This document shows, in pieces, positions 24,656-37,293 of a DNA stretch of 64,000 nt. This DNA comes from Vanilla planifolia (taxonomy: Eukaryota; Streptophyta; Magnoliopsida; Asparagales; Orchidaceae): the NCBI GenBank assembly GCA_023846275.1, contig CM043875.1, positions 8,489,958 through 8,553,957 of the forward strand, read 5' to 3'. The notes beneath the pieces are model-generated. The model made no database searches and had not been told where the DNA came from. It was given only the letters and a program-made list of their open reading frames with translations. A program made the position numbers and the translations under genes. How positions within the stretch are numbered: position 1 is the stretch's first letter; each line of letters begins with the position of its first letter.

Positions 24656-24708
24656 GTGGAAAAAGTGCAAAGCCATAACCTTTCCTCGATCTGGCTCCGT
24701 ACAACAAT

Positions 24709-24716
24709 CCACGTGG
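24709..24716. promoter_or_regulatory. G-box CCACGTGG
   Basis: Perfect palindromic G-box about 290 bases upstream of the LUX start codon. It is a binding site for bHLH (PIF) and bZIP (HY5, ABF) factors and is common in light- and clock-regulated promoters. Confidence 0.6.
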
Positions 24717-24737
24717 ATCCATCGGCCACATATTTTT

Positions 24738-24743
24738 GATTCG
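24738..24743 (+). promoter_or_regulatory. LUX-binding site GATTCG in the LUX promoter
   Basis: GATTCG fits the GATWCG site bound by LUX. Arabidopsis LUX is known to bind and repress its own promoter, so this copy about 315 bases upstream of the start codon is a candidate autoregulatory site. Confidence 0.5.
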
Positions 24744-24949
24744 CTTTAGCGATTTTTTGTCTTAATAATTTCAGAAAAGAAAAGTCGGTCTGCCAGCTGG
24801 CTGCGGATAATTGCTTACCCTCGTCGGAGAAGGATAGTCCATGCCACGTCGGACTGCTCGGGCTACACAGCGTCAAAAACATTCACAAGTTCCTGTTGGT
24901 GAATAGACGTGGCAATAATCTAATATCAACAGAACATTAGCATTCAGAA

Positions 24950-26200
24950 AACGTTTGCTGTTCCGTGTTAGCATGCTACATGAGGATCACAAAATAGTTT
25001 ATATTATTCAAAATAATATACAATATTCTATCTAACAATTTTATATGCATTAACATGTATATTATTTTATATAGACATATATAATAAGTTAAATTTAATT
25101 ATATCAAAGCTAGTTGACTATTCTTAAGCATGTTGCTCTTTGAAGAATGAAGTTTTCATCCCATTCTCCAAAACTTCTTGTTATTTCTTCTTTTTTCAAG
25201 CCCTTATTAGTTAAATCATCAACTGAATTGAAGACAATTCGAAAATACTATGAATAATTTTCAAATATGCATGTTCCTTTTATTTGATATTATGTGCATA
25301 TATGAGCTATTTCTAACCATCATCATAAATGATTCAAAAACTTTTAACAATGTCAATGTGAAAAATTTTTGCTAACACTAATAGAATTTCCTTGATGCTC
25401 AAAATAATAACATATCATAACAACAATTCCTAGAAAGAGATTGCAATCTAAATAATCCTATTAATCCTTAAGGTTCTTCTCAAGGAAACCAAGTCTCAGT
25501 GGATCGATGAGCTTCTTGGCATGCATTGGGTTCACAAAAAGTACCTAGGTGCTTACTAAAGCTAAAACTTTTGATAAAGGCATTACCATTTGCCTTCAAG
25601 CTCCACCCACAATCTTCATAGAAAACTAAGATGATCATTCTGTTATATGATGCATCTAAAGTTTTAAGACTTAAACATATCATTTTCCAACAAAATGAGC
25701 AAAAATGATAAATGAATTATGTTTTTTTTCTATATTCTCTTCTACCATGTAAATTTGAAAGTTATTGGAGAAAACATGCAAAAAGCTTATGACAAGGTGG
25801 CCATAAGTTGCATTGGTGAAGGCATAAATTCAAGAAAAATAATCATTCTCTAAACATCTTTTGTTTAGGTTGGTTGATCCATGTCCACAATGGAAAAAAA
25901 GCCAAGGATCATAAGCTTATGAAGCAGAATGCTAAAAATAAATTTTCAAAAAAATATGGATAATCAAGGTTTACAATTCCTTAAAAATTTCAATTGCTTG
26001 CACAAAAACACTCATTGTTATTGTAAACATCTTCATAAAATAAGATTTAAGGCATACAACTCTTCACATAAGATACTCCAAGAAAGCAAAAAATTTAATA
26101 GATGAAGGACTATGTAAAAAAATAGAATCTATTGCAATAAATAAATAAAAAATAGCAAAACGATAAAGAAATTTGAGACAGATGCTCATTTACAAAAAGT
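24950..26200. other. Unassigned AT-rich flank of LUX
   Basis: No recognisable gene. The 67-codon minus frame at 25,480-25,683 has ordinary-looking protein composition but matches nothing I know. It may be decayed transposon sequence. Confidence 0.4.
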
Positions 26201-27625
26201 TAGATAATTAGAAGCAGATCTCTCACATCTAACCTCCATTAATACTTAGGGCCCCTTCTCTAACAAACATTTATGAATACAAAATCTCTCCCCTCTTCTC
26301 CCAAAGCATTCCATGATTTTGCCCCCTTATATTTTCTTCCGACCAACAAAATCTCATTGGTCACACACCTCTCTTCTCGACCCTCACTACCCTTGCCTTT
26401 TAACCAAGGGGCTTAAACTGTTAATGATTTATTTGTCCATTTTTTAATAAAAACTTTATAAGAATTATATTTATATTTTCTATTCCAAATGGCTCTTAAA
26501 ATTATAACATGATTTTAAAAATAAGTTATTCTAAAATTCTTCATTTCAATATAATTTCATGACTAAGTGTATCACATGCTTCCTTAATCCTCATTACCTC
26601 TAAAATTAACATATCATATGTACTACTTAATAAATATTATGTATAGTTAAATGCATTGCACATTCCTCTATCAACCAGTATGTAGCCTTTCATGCCCTCT
26701 ACCTTACAAATCATGTATCACACATTAAAGCTAATGTGTGGTATATCTAATTAAAAATATTATACATCAACCTCAATGGATCATATGGAGACCTCTTTTA
26801 CACTACCTTTAGCCTTCACAAACCATGTGTCAAATCTGAAGTATAACATAATAAGTTACATGCAAAAATAAGAACTACAAAAATCTACTTGTTCACTTCA
26901 ATTTTAACCTGAAATTTGTTTGTGACTATTAAATCAAGATATTAACCATATAAACAACTTCAAAGCATATCTAAAAATTAATGTACCCTAAATTTCTTTT
27001 TTTCTTTACTTCCTAACTACAATCATAATAATTCCTTTACTTTTCTACTCTATTATAACACTTCTTTTTCTTTATTTTCTTGATATCTTATTTCTGTTAA
27101 AATCTTAAACTCTTTTTTTTTAATTTCTTTATACTCTAAAGCTCCTTTTAACTAAATTCTTCCTCTTCCTTATATCCTCTAGATGCTAGCTCCTCTTCCT
27201 CTCTTTTTTTCTATTTATTTCTTCCTCAACTCTTTAAAGCCCTTCTTTCATGCTTCCTTATTTAATTGATTTATTAATATCTTAGGCAGTGCTTTACTAA
27301 ATTATAGAATTACAAAATTACTAATTTACTCTTAATTTACAAAATCTTCTTTGTATCCTTTATTTAAAAAAATTATTATAAAATAATCAAACTTTCAAAA
27401 AAATATAAATTAAATTTTATTAAATTCCACTTAAAGAGTTCTCTCTAATGATATACTAAATTTAAAATTTTGACATGTTTTTAAAATTTATAATACTTTT
27501 CATATTATAATTGAATATTAATATTTTAATCTATAATAAAAAATTTTAGAATATTATATTTATTTCTTCAAAGTGCTCATATTTAATTCATTTTACACAA
27601 AGAAAAACTCTAAGATGTTATAATC
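26200..27625 (-). repeat. Probable 3' LTR of chromovirus fossil B
   Basis: Directly follows the pol end of element B on the minus strand, whose border near 27,614-27,625 shares an ATAACATC string with the LTR start of element C. A block at 26,480-26,590 (TTCCAAATGGCTCTTAAAA and onward) is homologous to 43,180-43,290, showing that the B and C terminal regions are related. A pyrimidine-rich tract at about 27,000-27,250 parallels the one in the LTRs of C. The left limit is uncertain. Confidence 0.45.
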
Positions 27626-30250
27626 TTCTTATGTTACAAAAATTGTATCTCAAAATTTAAAATAGCTCTTGATACTTTTCCATCATATGTGATTCTACTT
27701 CATGGGCAACTTCTCTTTGTCTTATCTTGTTATAATACTCTAACCATTGGCATCTCTTTGTTTTTTAGCATTTTCTTCTTATTGTCTAAGATCAACACTT
27801 ACATATTTAGATAAGCTAAATTTAGTTGAATTTTCATATTTTGAGCTTCATAATTAACAATATAAGAAGGATCTAAACTGCATCACCTTAAAGATAAGAA
27901 ATGAAACACATTGAAAATCCTAAATAGTTGTGGTGGTAAAACCACCCCATATGCCATCTATCTATCTCTTTTTAAAATCTAAAATAGACCAATTAATTTA
28001 GATTTCAACTTTCCTATCTTTCCAAATTATGTTATATCTTTATTAAACTTACTTTGATGAATACTTGTTTATCTTTTTGAAATTTTACTTTCATATGTTT
28101 TGCATCAAAATATTTATTTTATCAATAGTTTTCAATTTATCATAATTAATTCTTATCTTACCTATGTTTTTATTAATCAATTAATGATCTATTATACTTC
28201 TTTCCTTACATGCCAACATAAAAGTGATTACACCTCCATTCATTTAAGGCTTTATATAATAGCTTTTGTTATAAACAAACTCTAACAAAGACAAGTGACT
28301 TTTTTAATCTCCACCAAAGTCCAATAACATTGTCTTAATAATTCTAAGGTTTCAATTATTATTTTTATTTATACATTAGTTTAAGGATGAACAATTATAC
28401 TAAATTTTAAATTTGTACAAAATACTTAATATATACTCTTCAAAAAATATAATGTAAACTTCAAATCTTGAATTAAAATAATCACATATTAAAATTTTAT
28501 AATTTAACAATTTGATTTGTATAAATTTTTGTCGATTTCTCAATTGAATATGATATCTTTATAATAATGAGATTGACATTTTATTGTAAGTTTCTCCTAT
28601 TTTCACTAAAAATATAAGTAAGAGTTATAATAATCCTTTGGTCTTTGCTAATCTACTTTTCAATTATTAGCAAACCAATTATTTCCCAACCTTGGTTGAT
28701 TTATCTCATTTCAAACCTAATCATCAATGTCTTTATTTCAACTCTGGATAAATTTTGTTTTTCTTAGATGAATGAAATATCAAAAAATACATACTTTCTT
28801 TAATATTAATTTCAAAGTTTTTTTATGGTCTAGAATACACAATCTATCTTGAAATATCGTCATCCAAAACTGATTCAATCTAAAATTATATCCCCAACAT
28901 TCTTTAATTTTTTAAACCATTTTATATAGTTCTAGATCTTCTGGTTCTCTGATAGATTCCAATCAATCTAATCTTATTGATAATTGATTAAATAATAGAA
29001 AATTCTTTTGAACAAAGCTTCTAACTATAATTTATTTATATTAAAAGTTATCTATTCCTTTTCTACTAAAGTTAATATTATGTTGCTATTTGCTTTTATA
29101 CTTAAAAGCATTTATTGTCACATTTGCCCTCATAGGTGACATATGATTTTCAAATCATAATCTTTTATAAACTCTTATCATCTTCTTTGCTTAAATTTAA
29201 TTTTTTAAGTGAAAATATATTTTAAACTTTAATGATAAAAAATCTCATAGTTTATGACATACAAATAATTTCTTCAAATATTTAATGCAAAAAAATTACT
29301 ATCAATTCCAAATTTTGTATAAGATAAGTCTTTTAATATGGCTTTATTTTTTGAGATGTATATGCAATTATCTTCTTATGTTTCATTACTACACAACATA
29401 ATCCTTGTAAAGATATATCGTTATACACTTGATATATTTTTGTCCTTTTTGGTAAAACAAGTGTTAGAGTTAAAGTTAACTTATTTTTTAATATTTGAAA
29501 ACTGCTCTTATAAGCTAAATTCAAATCAAATTTAATAACTTTTTAAGTCAATCAAGTTAATGAGAAAACTATTTGTGAAACTCCATCTACAAACCTATGG
29601 TAAGAACCAACAATTCCTAAAAAACTCTACATTTTTTATAATGATGTTGGTTATAGTTAATCAATTATTTAATAAATTTTTTAGGGATCTATAAATACTC
29701 TTCAACACTAACCACACTTTAAAAAATTGTCACTTTTCATAACCAAAATTTATATTAAAAAAATTGCCATATATTTGATGTTCTCCAAGAATTTGTAATA
29801 TCTTATGTAAATGAAGGGCATGTTCTTATATATTCTTCAAATCAATTAAATATCATATATTAATATAATGACAAATTAATCAAAATACTTCTTAAAAACT
29901 TTATTTATTAGACCCATAAATATTATAAGAGTATTCATCAAAGCAAAGGATAACTCTAAAATTCATAAAATCTATATCTTGTTATAAAAGATATTTTAAA
30001 TATATCATCCTTCTTTATTATTAATTAATAATAAATAGTTCTTAAATTAATTTTAGAAATACTATGACTTCCTAAATTTGATTAACAAATCATCAATCTT
30101 TGATAAAGGATACTTATTATTAATGATAATCATATTAATTTCATTGGACAATTAATATTCTAGGCATAAATCAATATAAGAAAAATAATATGATAACCAA
30201 TTACATTGACAAAAAAACTAGCAAATGCACTATTTAATTAAAACATTTTC
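27626..30250 (-). mobile_element. Ty3/gypsy chromovirus fossil B, pol remains
   Basis: Minus-strand pol in the usual order: RT-like sequence at about 30,230-29,560, an RNase H segment at 29,524-29,333 that is still readable over 63 codons, integrase-like sequence to about 27,900, and a tail at about 27,780-27,640 resembling the chromodomain end of Tekay/Del-type chromoviruses. It stops abruptly at about 30,250, where sequence related to the LTR interior of element C begins. It is broken with many breaks, and old. Confidence 0.7.
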
Positions 30251-31900
30251 CATACTTTATTTTTTTAATGGCTTTGTTTCCACTTTGACTATTATCCTTT
30301 GAGTTCAATAACAAAATATACATATATATCCAAATGACTAACGCCTTTAAGCATAATTAGTTGGCATTCATACACAAAAGTATAACCTCTAGACTTATAC
30401 TTAATTTTCTTATTCAAAATATTATTGACATCCAATTCATATAAGGTATAGCCTTTAGACAAAACCAAGTCACCTTACATGAAGTACTAGTGATGTATCT
30501 AATGAGATCATATCACAACACTAATAACCAATAAGATATATTATTCAAACCTATACCTAGCTATTATGCATAAAGAACTAGTAGTTTAATCATATAAAAT
30601 GAAGATAATATTTTAGAAAAATCTAATCTTATTATTTTTTGTTCCATTTTCAAACTTATTTTAAATAGTATGTCATAATCTGATATAAGCTCATTTTTCT
30701 TTTGAAAATAACTAATTTCTATTATATATGATTTCATATATACACCATATGTATCCTTAATTAGGGAAATAAATAATCTCTTATGATAGACAAAAAAATA
30801 AACTATTGTATTACAATCAACATTCATCTTGATAATCATGTCATATGTAGAATGACAGACTTAACTTCTCATTGAAAGGGCAAAAACCTAAGAAATCTAT
30901 GAAAAAGTTAATCAACCAATAAACGCCATCATTAATAATGTCATATATAACTTTCATGATATTTTTAGCTGTTTTCCACTCACACAAATGTCCCAAGAAT
31001 ACTTTCCCATGGTTCAACTTAGTTTAGTCCCTCCATATTCACTTTAGAGGTACAAAAGCTAAGTAGCTATGAAATAGTACCCTCTTTCAAATTAAATGTT
31101 AAAGTTAAACCAAATAATGGAAGCCTTAATTCACTTTGTGGGAAACAAATCATTGTTAAAAACTAAAAGATTGTGTCTACTCCCTAGTTTGCATTTATGT
31201 AATAATAAGAACATCAGTAAGCTAGTCATTAAATGGATAGTATAATAATCCTTAAATTAGTGCAAGGTTAGATTAACATTTATTAAAAATTATCTAATAT
31301 TATTCAACAAATCAAACATAAGGCAAGTATAACAATAATTCATAAGAGTTACATTCACAAAGAGGGAAATATAGAGAAAAATTATTTTGCAAAAATAATA
31401 ACAAAATCTACAAAATTAGATAGTTAAGACTTCTAAAATATTTTAAAGTTATATAGAGCTCTCATTAAGCTAGATGAAGTTTAGTTTCCATACATTCATA
31501 CTTCGTATTAAGTATGAAACTTTGTTAATTTTGGTACGATGCCAAAATTTGGGAGGTTTACTTCATGTATGAATATAGCGATGGTAATGGTGAATATGTC
31601 ATTGTAATATGGTGATTGCTTGACCTTCTACTTCATCCTAATATGTCTCTTCATAGTAAGTGTTATTCATTTCACTTCTCATTTTGGCCTTATTCAACAA
31701 ATACAATAGTTGATTTAGAAGATTAGGCAAACACATCTCAAAATAACATAGTCTTATGCATTGTACTAATACATCAACAAAACTTTGTGATGACATGTCA
31801 AAATAATATGATACTAATCATGATATGTGTCAAACCAAAACATTGCCTACATGTAGCTTTTGGCATGCCTCATAATAGATGAGCACCATTATGCCACCTA
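30250..31900. other. LTR-related debris between elements B and C
   Basis: 30,250-30,480 is homologous to 41,770-42,010, inside the right LTR of element C; shared strings include AGTTGGCAT and TATAACCTCTAGAC-like runs. From about 30,500 to 31,900 I see no gene and no clear partner. This could be an insertion in the left LTR of C, or a piece of another related copy. Confidence 0.4.
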
Positions 31901-33619
31901 ATACAAACATTACTTAGTTTGATCATCTACATCATGCTTAATCAACTTTATCTTCTCATTGGACTTATTAAAATAACATTTGTTAGTAGCTAGACTTATT
32001 AGGTACACACTCATCTAATTGACGCCGATAAGAGTTGTAATATTTATTCAATATAATAAAATTTAAATTTTCAAAAAAAATATCAAAATATACAATATAA
32101 AATAGCATAACAAAAATATCTTAATATATGAATAAACTATTTATTAATCTAATATCATATTTACCAAATTTATTTATCTAAATTTGAGATAAATTTATCT
32201 TTTTTAAACCCTTTATCGTTTTTGAATCTTATCATATCGTGCATGCATATAAATTATTAAATATTCATATTTAATATAATATAGAAATATATATAACACC
32301 TTTTATTAACTATATAACTCAAAAAGCATATTTCCTTTTCTCCATCTTTTCCTATCAATTTACTATCCATTAATCTTATCGTATTATACTTTCCTACAAA
32401 AAGGCATCATTTTGTACATTACATTTAGTCTACTACAAAGTATGATTCGTTTACCCCTCTTACTATTCACTATATATAGTATCATTTCATTAACTTCTAC
32501 TAACTTAATGTATCATATACATTTCTTTCTCTAAATACTACTTTCTAACTTATTATGCAATATGATTAAACCATTGTACTGTTTGTTGCAAGAATCATAA
32601 TCTAAAAAATCATATTCATTACTACTTTCTCACATATTGTACTGTATGATGATTTGATTGTATTATACATTCAAATATATTGAATGCTCTGATACTAGAT
32701 TGTACTCTCCTTTCTCTCACCACCTTTCTTAATGTTTGTATGTTGGAGCTAACATACAATACATATAGTTTACATTATGTCTAATGTACAATATGTTTTT
32801 GTCCTAATAAGAAAGTGCTGGATGAAACTTGATCCATTCTATTCCAAATTATTTTCAAATTTTTCTCAAACCATTAAAGCCATGCTTTTTTTTTACTCAT
32901 AACAATTATAACTCTATCTAATTTTCATAAAAAAATTGAAAAATAAATCAAGAATCAAATTCCTTTCTTACCTTAATCAACTTGCTCAGTCACTTTTATT
33001 TTCAACTGCCCATTTTATCTCTTACATTAATCCTCTTTGCTAGTACCATGGCTTCCTCTCTTTTGATTTTATTAGCAACCACAAGTACTCTCCCTATCTT
33101 TATGCTCTTTTTCTTACTATCAATATTATTTTCCTTCTACTCTTCTTTTTTCTCCTCTTCTTCTTTCTCTTCTTCTTTCTCTCCTTCTCTATCTTTCCTT
33201 AGCTTCTTAAGCAAACCAACCCTCTCTCTCCTTTTTCTAGTTTATTATCTCATCCATCCTCCTTATTAATTCTTCCTTCACTATGAAATTACCAAAATAC
33301 CCTCCAATAATTAGAGAAATGATCTTTATGTTCTTTTTTTAATTCAAAAATAGTTCATTAAACCTCAAAAAATTACAACTATTGGATTCTTCTTAAAGAG
33401 ATCTTTTAAAAGGTATGCTTAAATAAAATGTCTGATTTTATTTGAAACCATAACACATCTCCTAAGCTCATACCAATTTAATAATATTTTAATTAATAAA
33501 TATAATATTTTTAAAAAAGTAACCTTATTTTATTAAAATAATTGTAATTATAAATATATTATCATAATATTAGGATTTAAAATATATTATATAGAATAAA
33601 ATTTTGGATGTTATTGTCA
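31900..33619 (-). repeat. 3' LTR of chromovirus fossil C
   Basis: About 1.3 kb (32,370-33,480) aligns with 42,050-43,160 at an offset of about 9.64 kb; GATACTAGATTGTAC near 32,690 and a pyrimidine-rich tract at 33,100-33,240 are shared landmarks. The right border, TGTTATTGTCA at 33,609-33,619, abuts the pol end. The left border is not resolved. The 95-codon frame at 32,982-33,269 is this pyrimidine tract read as Leu/Ser/Phe and is not a gene. Confidence 0.65.
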
Positions 33620-36600
33620 CCTCTCCTTAAAAAAGTTTCATCCCAAAATTTAGAAAGTTTTAGGTATTTATTCATCATGTGCACTTCAACTTTTTAGTGG
33701 CTTCACTTTTCGTTTGCCCCTTGCCAAAGAACTTTTTAACATATAATAACTTTATTTTTGAACACTTTCTCTCTTCCATCCAATATTTGTGTTGGATCCG
33801 CCAAATAAATTAGATTTAGTTGAATTTTAATATCTCAAATATTATAACTAACATTATAAGAAGAATAAAAATGTATCTTCTTAAGGATAATATATGGAAT
33901 ATGTTATGAATCTTTGACAACTATAGGGGTAAGGCAATCATGTATGCCACTTGTCTAATTATTTCAAGAATTTGAAATAGACCAAGAAACTTAGGTTTCA
34001 ACTTATCTAGTTTTTCAAATCTTATAACAACTTATTTTGAACTTCCTTTAATGAACACTTGCTTACCTTTTCGAAATTATATTGTCCACATTTAGTATCA
34101 AAGTATTTTTTTATATGTCTTGAGCTAGTTCAATCTCTCTCTAGTAATCCTTATATTTTCTATATCCCCTTCAACAAATTTAGGATCCAATATAACTCCT
34201 TCATTCATTTCAATCCATCATAGAGGTGCTTTGTACTTCCTTCAATATAGAGCTTCATATGATATCATTTTTATATCGGGTTTGAATATATTATAATTTA
34301 TAAAATTTAACTAATAGAATGTAATTTTCTTAATTGTCATCAAAATCTAATATACAAAGTTCTAAAAAATCTTTTAAGATTTTGATAGTTTTTTATCTAT
34401 CCATCTGTTTATAGATAAAAATTTGTATTAAATTTTAAATTTATATCAAATGCTTAATGTACAACTTTTAAAAAATGTAAGATAAATTTAAGATCCTTAT
34501 CGAAACTAATAGCATTTACTATCTTATGAAATGTCACTATTTGGTTCATATAGATTTGACCTATATTTTAGTTGAATATGTTGTCTTAATAACTACAAAA
34601 TGAACTAACTTAGTTAATCTATCCATAATTACTCATATTTATTAATCTAGGTAATCTTACTATAAAGTCTATAATAAACTTTTCCCATTTTCATTCAAGA
34701 ATGGATAAATGCTATAATAATTCCCATGTTACATGTTGTTTCCCCTTAACTTACTCGCAAAATAACTACTTTTGACACACCTTAAGATATCTCTTTTGAA
34801 TTCTAGACGTCAATATCTTTATTTCAACTTTTTATAATAATTAGTTTCTCTAAAATGGATGAAATATTTTGAAATATATGCTTTTTTTAATAATAACTCC
34901 TTAAATTGATGATGCTTAGGTTTACACAATCTATTATAAAATCTTAACACTTTATCCTGATCTAGTTTAAATTTAGATTTTCACCCTTCTTTGACTTTTC
35001 AAATAAGCTCTTATAATTTTAGATCTTTAGCTTAAACAAATTTTATAGATTTTAACCAGTACAATCTTTTTGGTGAATAGAAAAACATTAATTTATTTCC
35101 TTGAATAACTAATTCTAACTTTAATTTGTTCATTTTAAAAACAAATTATTTCTCTTTCATCATAAATAATGCACTATTCATGATAACTTTTTGACTTAAT
35201 GAATTTGCTACCACATTGGCTTTTCTAAGTGATAAATGATTTCTAAGTCATAATCTTTGATAAATTCTAATTATCTTATTTATCTCAAAATAAAAAAAAA
35301 TTTATTAAAAATATATCTAAAATAAGTGAAAAGAAATTATATCATACTCAATACATGTAATGCCTCCAATTGTTAAAGGAAAAATAATAACTATAACACC
35401 AAATAATTCATAGCATAGTTCTTCTCATTTGACTTCAATTGTCTTGATGCATATGCACTAATTTTCTTATTTTGCACCAATACACAACCTAAACCTTACA
35501 AGGATGAGTTATTGTAAGCTTTATTCCTTTTTGAACATTTCAACATTGTTAAAATTGAAACTAAAGTTAATTTATCTTTATGTATTTAAAAATTATTCTT
35601 ACAATCTATATCCCATTCAAATTTAATTACTTTTTTTTTGAAATTAATCAAAGAAAAGGGCATTTATTAGAACCCCTTTACAAAGTTTCTATAATTACCT
35701 ACAATTCCCAAGAAACTTATTGCTTTTGACAAAGATGTGGGACTTGATCAATCCACATTTATAGAAATGTTTTGAGGATTAACTAATATTGGCTCAACAT
35801 TAAAAATAAAACCCAAAAATACTATCTTTGATAGCCAAAACTCAAAATTAGAAAATTTTGCATATGATTTTTTTTCAAAATTTTTAATATTGTGTAGAAA
35901 TGATTAGCATGATATTTTTTGGACTTACAATAAATCAAAATATCTTATAGAAATATAATAATAAATTGATCCAAGTACTTGAAAATTTTATTCATCAAGT
36001 TCATGAATACTGTATCAATCCAAATAGTAACACAAAAAAAATTCATACTTTATATATCTTATTCTAAAAATGATTTTAAAAATATCTCCTTAATTCATAG
36101 TTGATGATAACTTGATCTTAAGTCAATCATAAAAAATATTGTCTTTTCTTGAAATTGATCATATGAATCATGTAATTTTGATTAAAAATATTTATTTTTA
36201 AAAGTAACTTTACTGATTTATTTATAATCAATGTATATTCTTAAGTTATAATATTTTTTTATAAATAATATAAGTGCACCCCATAATGATACATTGTCTT
36301 AAAAACCCTTTCTTTAATAACTCTTGAATATACACTTTAACCACTTGCAATTTCGATGACAACATTATATATGGAGATTAGAAATTAGTTTAGCACTTGA
36401 AACCAATTGATTCATAAGATCTATCTCACTTTTTGAAGGTAACTTCATAAATCCTCTTAAAAAAGATTCATAAATTCATTGAATACAAGTAACTTTGAAA
36501 TTTGAGAATTTTTTTTCCAAATCCATAACAGATATCACATAACACTCATAATACTTATTTAACATTTTTTGTGATTTTAGCACTAAAATGATAGGAATTT

Positions 36601-36830
36601 TTCCTTTACAAAAATAAATTAAACTCTCCTAGTTAGATATCTAAATCTCTATCCTCATTTTGTGAAAAATTATTTTAACTTGATGATCGTGCAATCAATC
36701 TATAACTAATATAATATCAAAACTCTGACATCGATAGAATATTCAAATTTTATTATCTCCATATAATTGTATGCTCTAATTCAAGTTTCTATATGACATT
36801 CTAACCAATAATAATTCTTTCAAAAGTTAT

Positions 36831-36835
36831 AAATC
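36831..36835. repeat. Target-site duplication AAATC, left
   Basis: Directly before the TGTTA start of the solo LTR; the same five bases follow its end. Confidence 0.85.
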
Positions 36836-37286
36836 TGTTATACCCGGTAAAAATTATATGTTTAATCTTCAATAATTCAATTGTGGCTTGGATGATTTCA
36901 GATCGACAGTAGGATGAGCCAGGAGCTCAATTGGAGGCTATTGGAATTTCTGAAATTTTCTGGGGATTTTTCGGAGCACCGAGGAAATTTTTAAGTAATT
37001 TTCCCTGTTTAATTGGATTTATTGGATTTTTGGAAATTCGAAAATCTATTTTTAAACCGGAATTTGGTTTTTACCACGCGTGAACCGGACCGGAGCGGTT
37101 CAGCGAAGGCGGGGGGCGGTTCGCCGAATGCGTTTGCGCGTGCGGTTGGATAAGCCACGGATAAGCGGATCGGATGGACGAGATCAGCGGTGGAGATTAA
37201 CCGGCTGATCGGGTTTAAGAGGCGTTATTAGAAGGTCAACCGGCGCTTAATGGGTTCTTAACAGGTTATTACCGGTTTAAGCCGGG

Positions 37287-37293
37287 TATTTAA
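37287..37293 (+). promoter_or_regulatory. Candidate TATA box of the solo LTR
   Basis: TATTTAA in a GC-rich setting, about 450 bases into the LTR. If used, U3 would be short and R-U5 unusually long. Confidence 0.3.

Larger units (their letters stand above)
24424..24950 (-). promoter_or_regulatory. LUX promoter and 5' leader
   Basis: About 530 bp of moderate GC upstream of the start codon before the sequence becomes AT-rich again near 24,950. It holds, going upstream, an evening-element-like site (24,574-24,581), AT-rich TATA-like runs (24,634-24,655), a perfect G-box (24,709-24,716), a GATTCG LUX-binding site (24,738-24,743) and two further ACGT-core sites (24,844-24,850 and 24,906-24,913). 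Transcription probably starts near 24,600, which would put the evening-element-like site in the leader. The 80-codon frame at 24,640-24,882 lies in this promoter and resembles nothing. Confidence 0.6.

Noticed and set aside
24640-24882. 80-codon minus-strand frame upstream of LUX
   Set aside because: Lies in the promoter over the G-box and LUX-binding site, and resembles no protein.
25480-25683. 67-codon minus frame of protein-like composition
   Set aside because: I could not connect it with any family or with exons on either side.
32982-33269. 95-codon frame with a hydrophobic Leu/Ser/Phe-rich product, looking like a membrane protein
   Set aside because: It is a pyrimidine-rich tract inside the LTR of element C; the partner LTR at 42.7 kb has the same tract without an equivalent frame.
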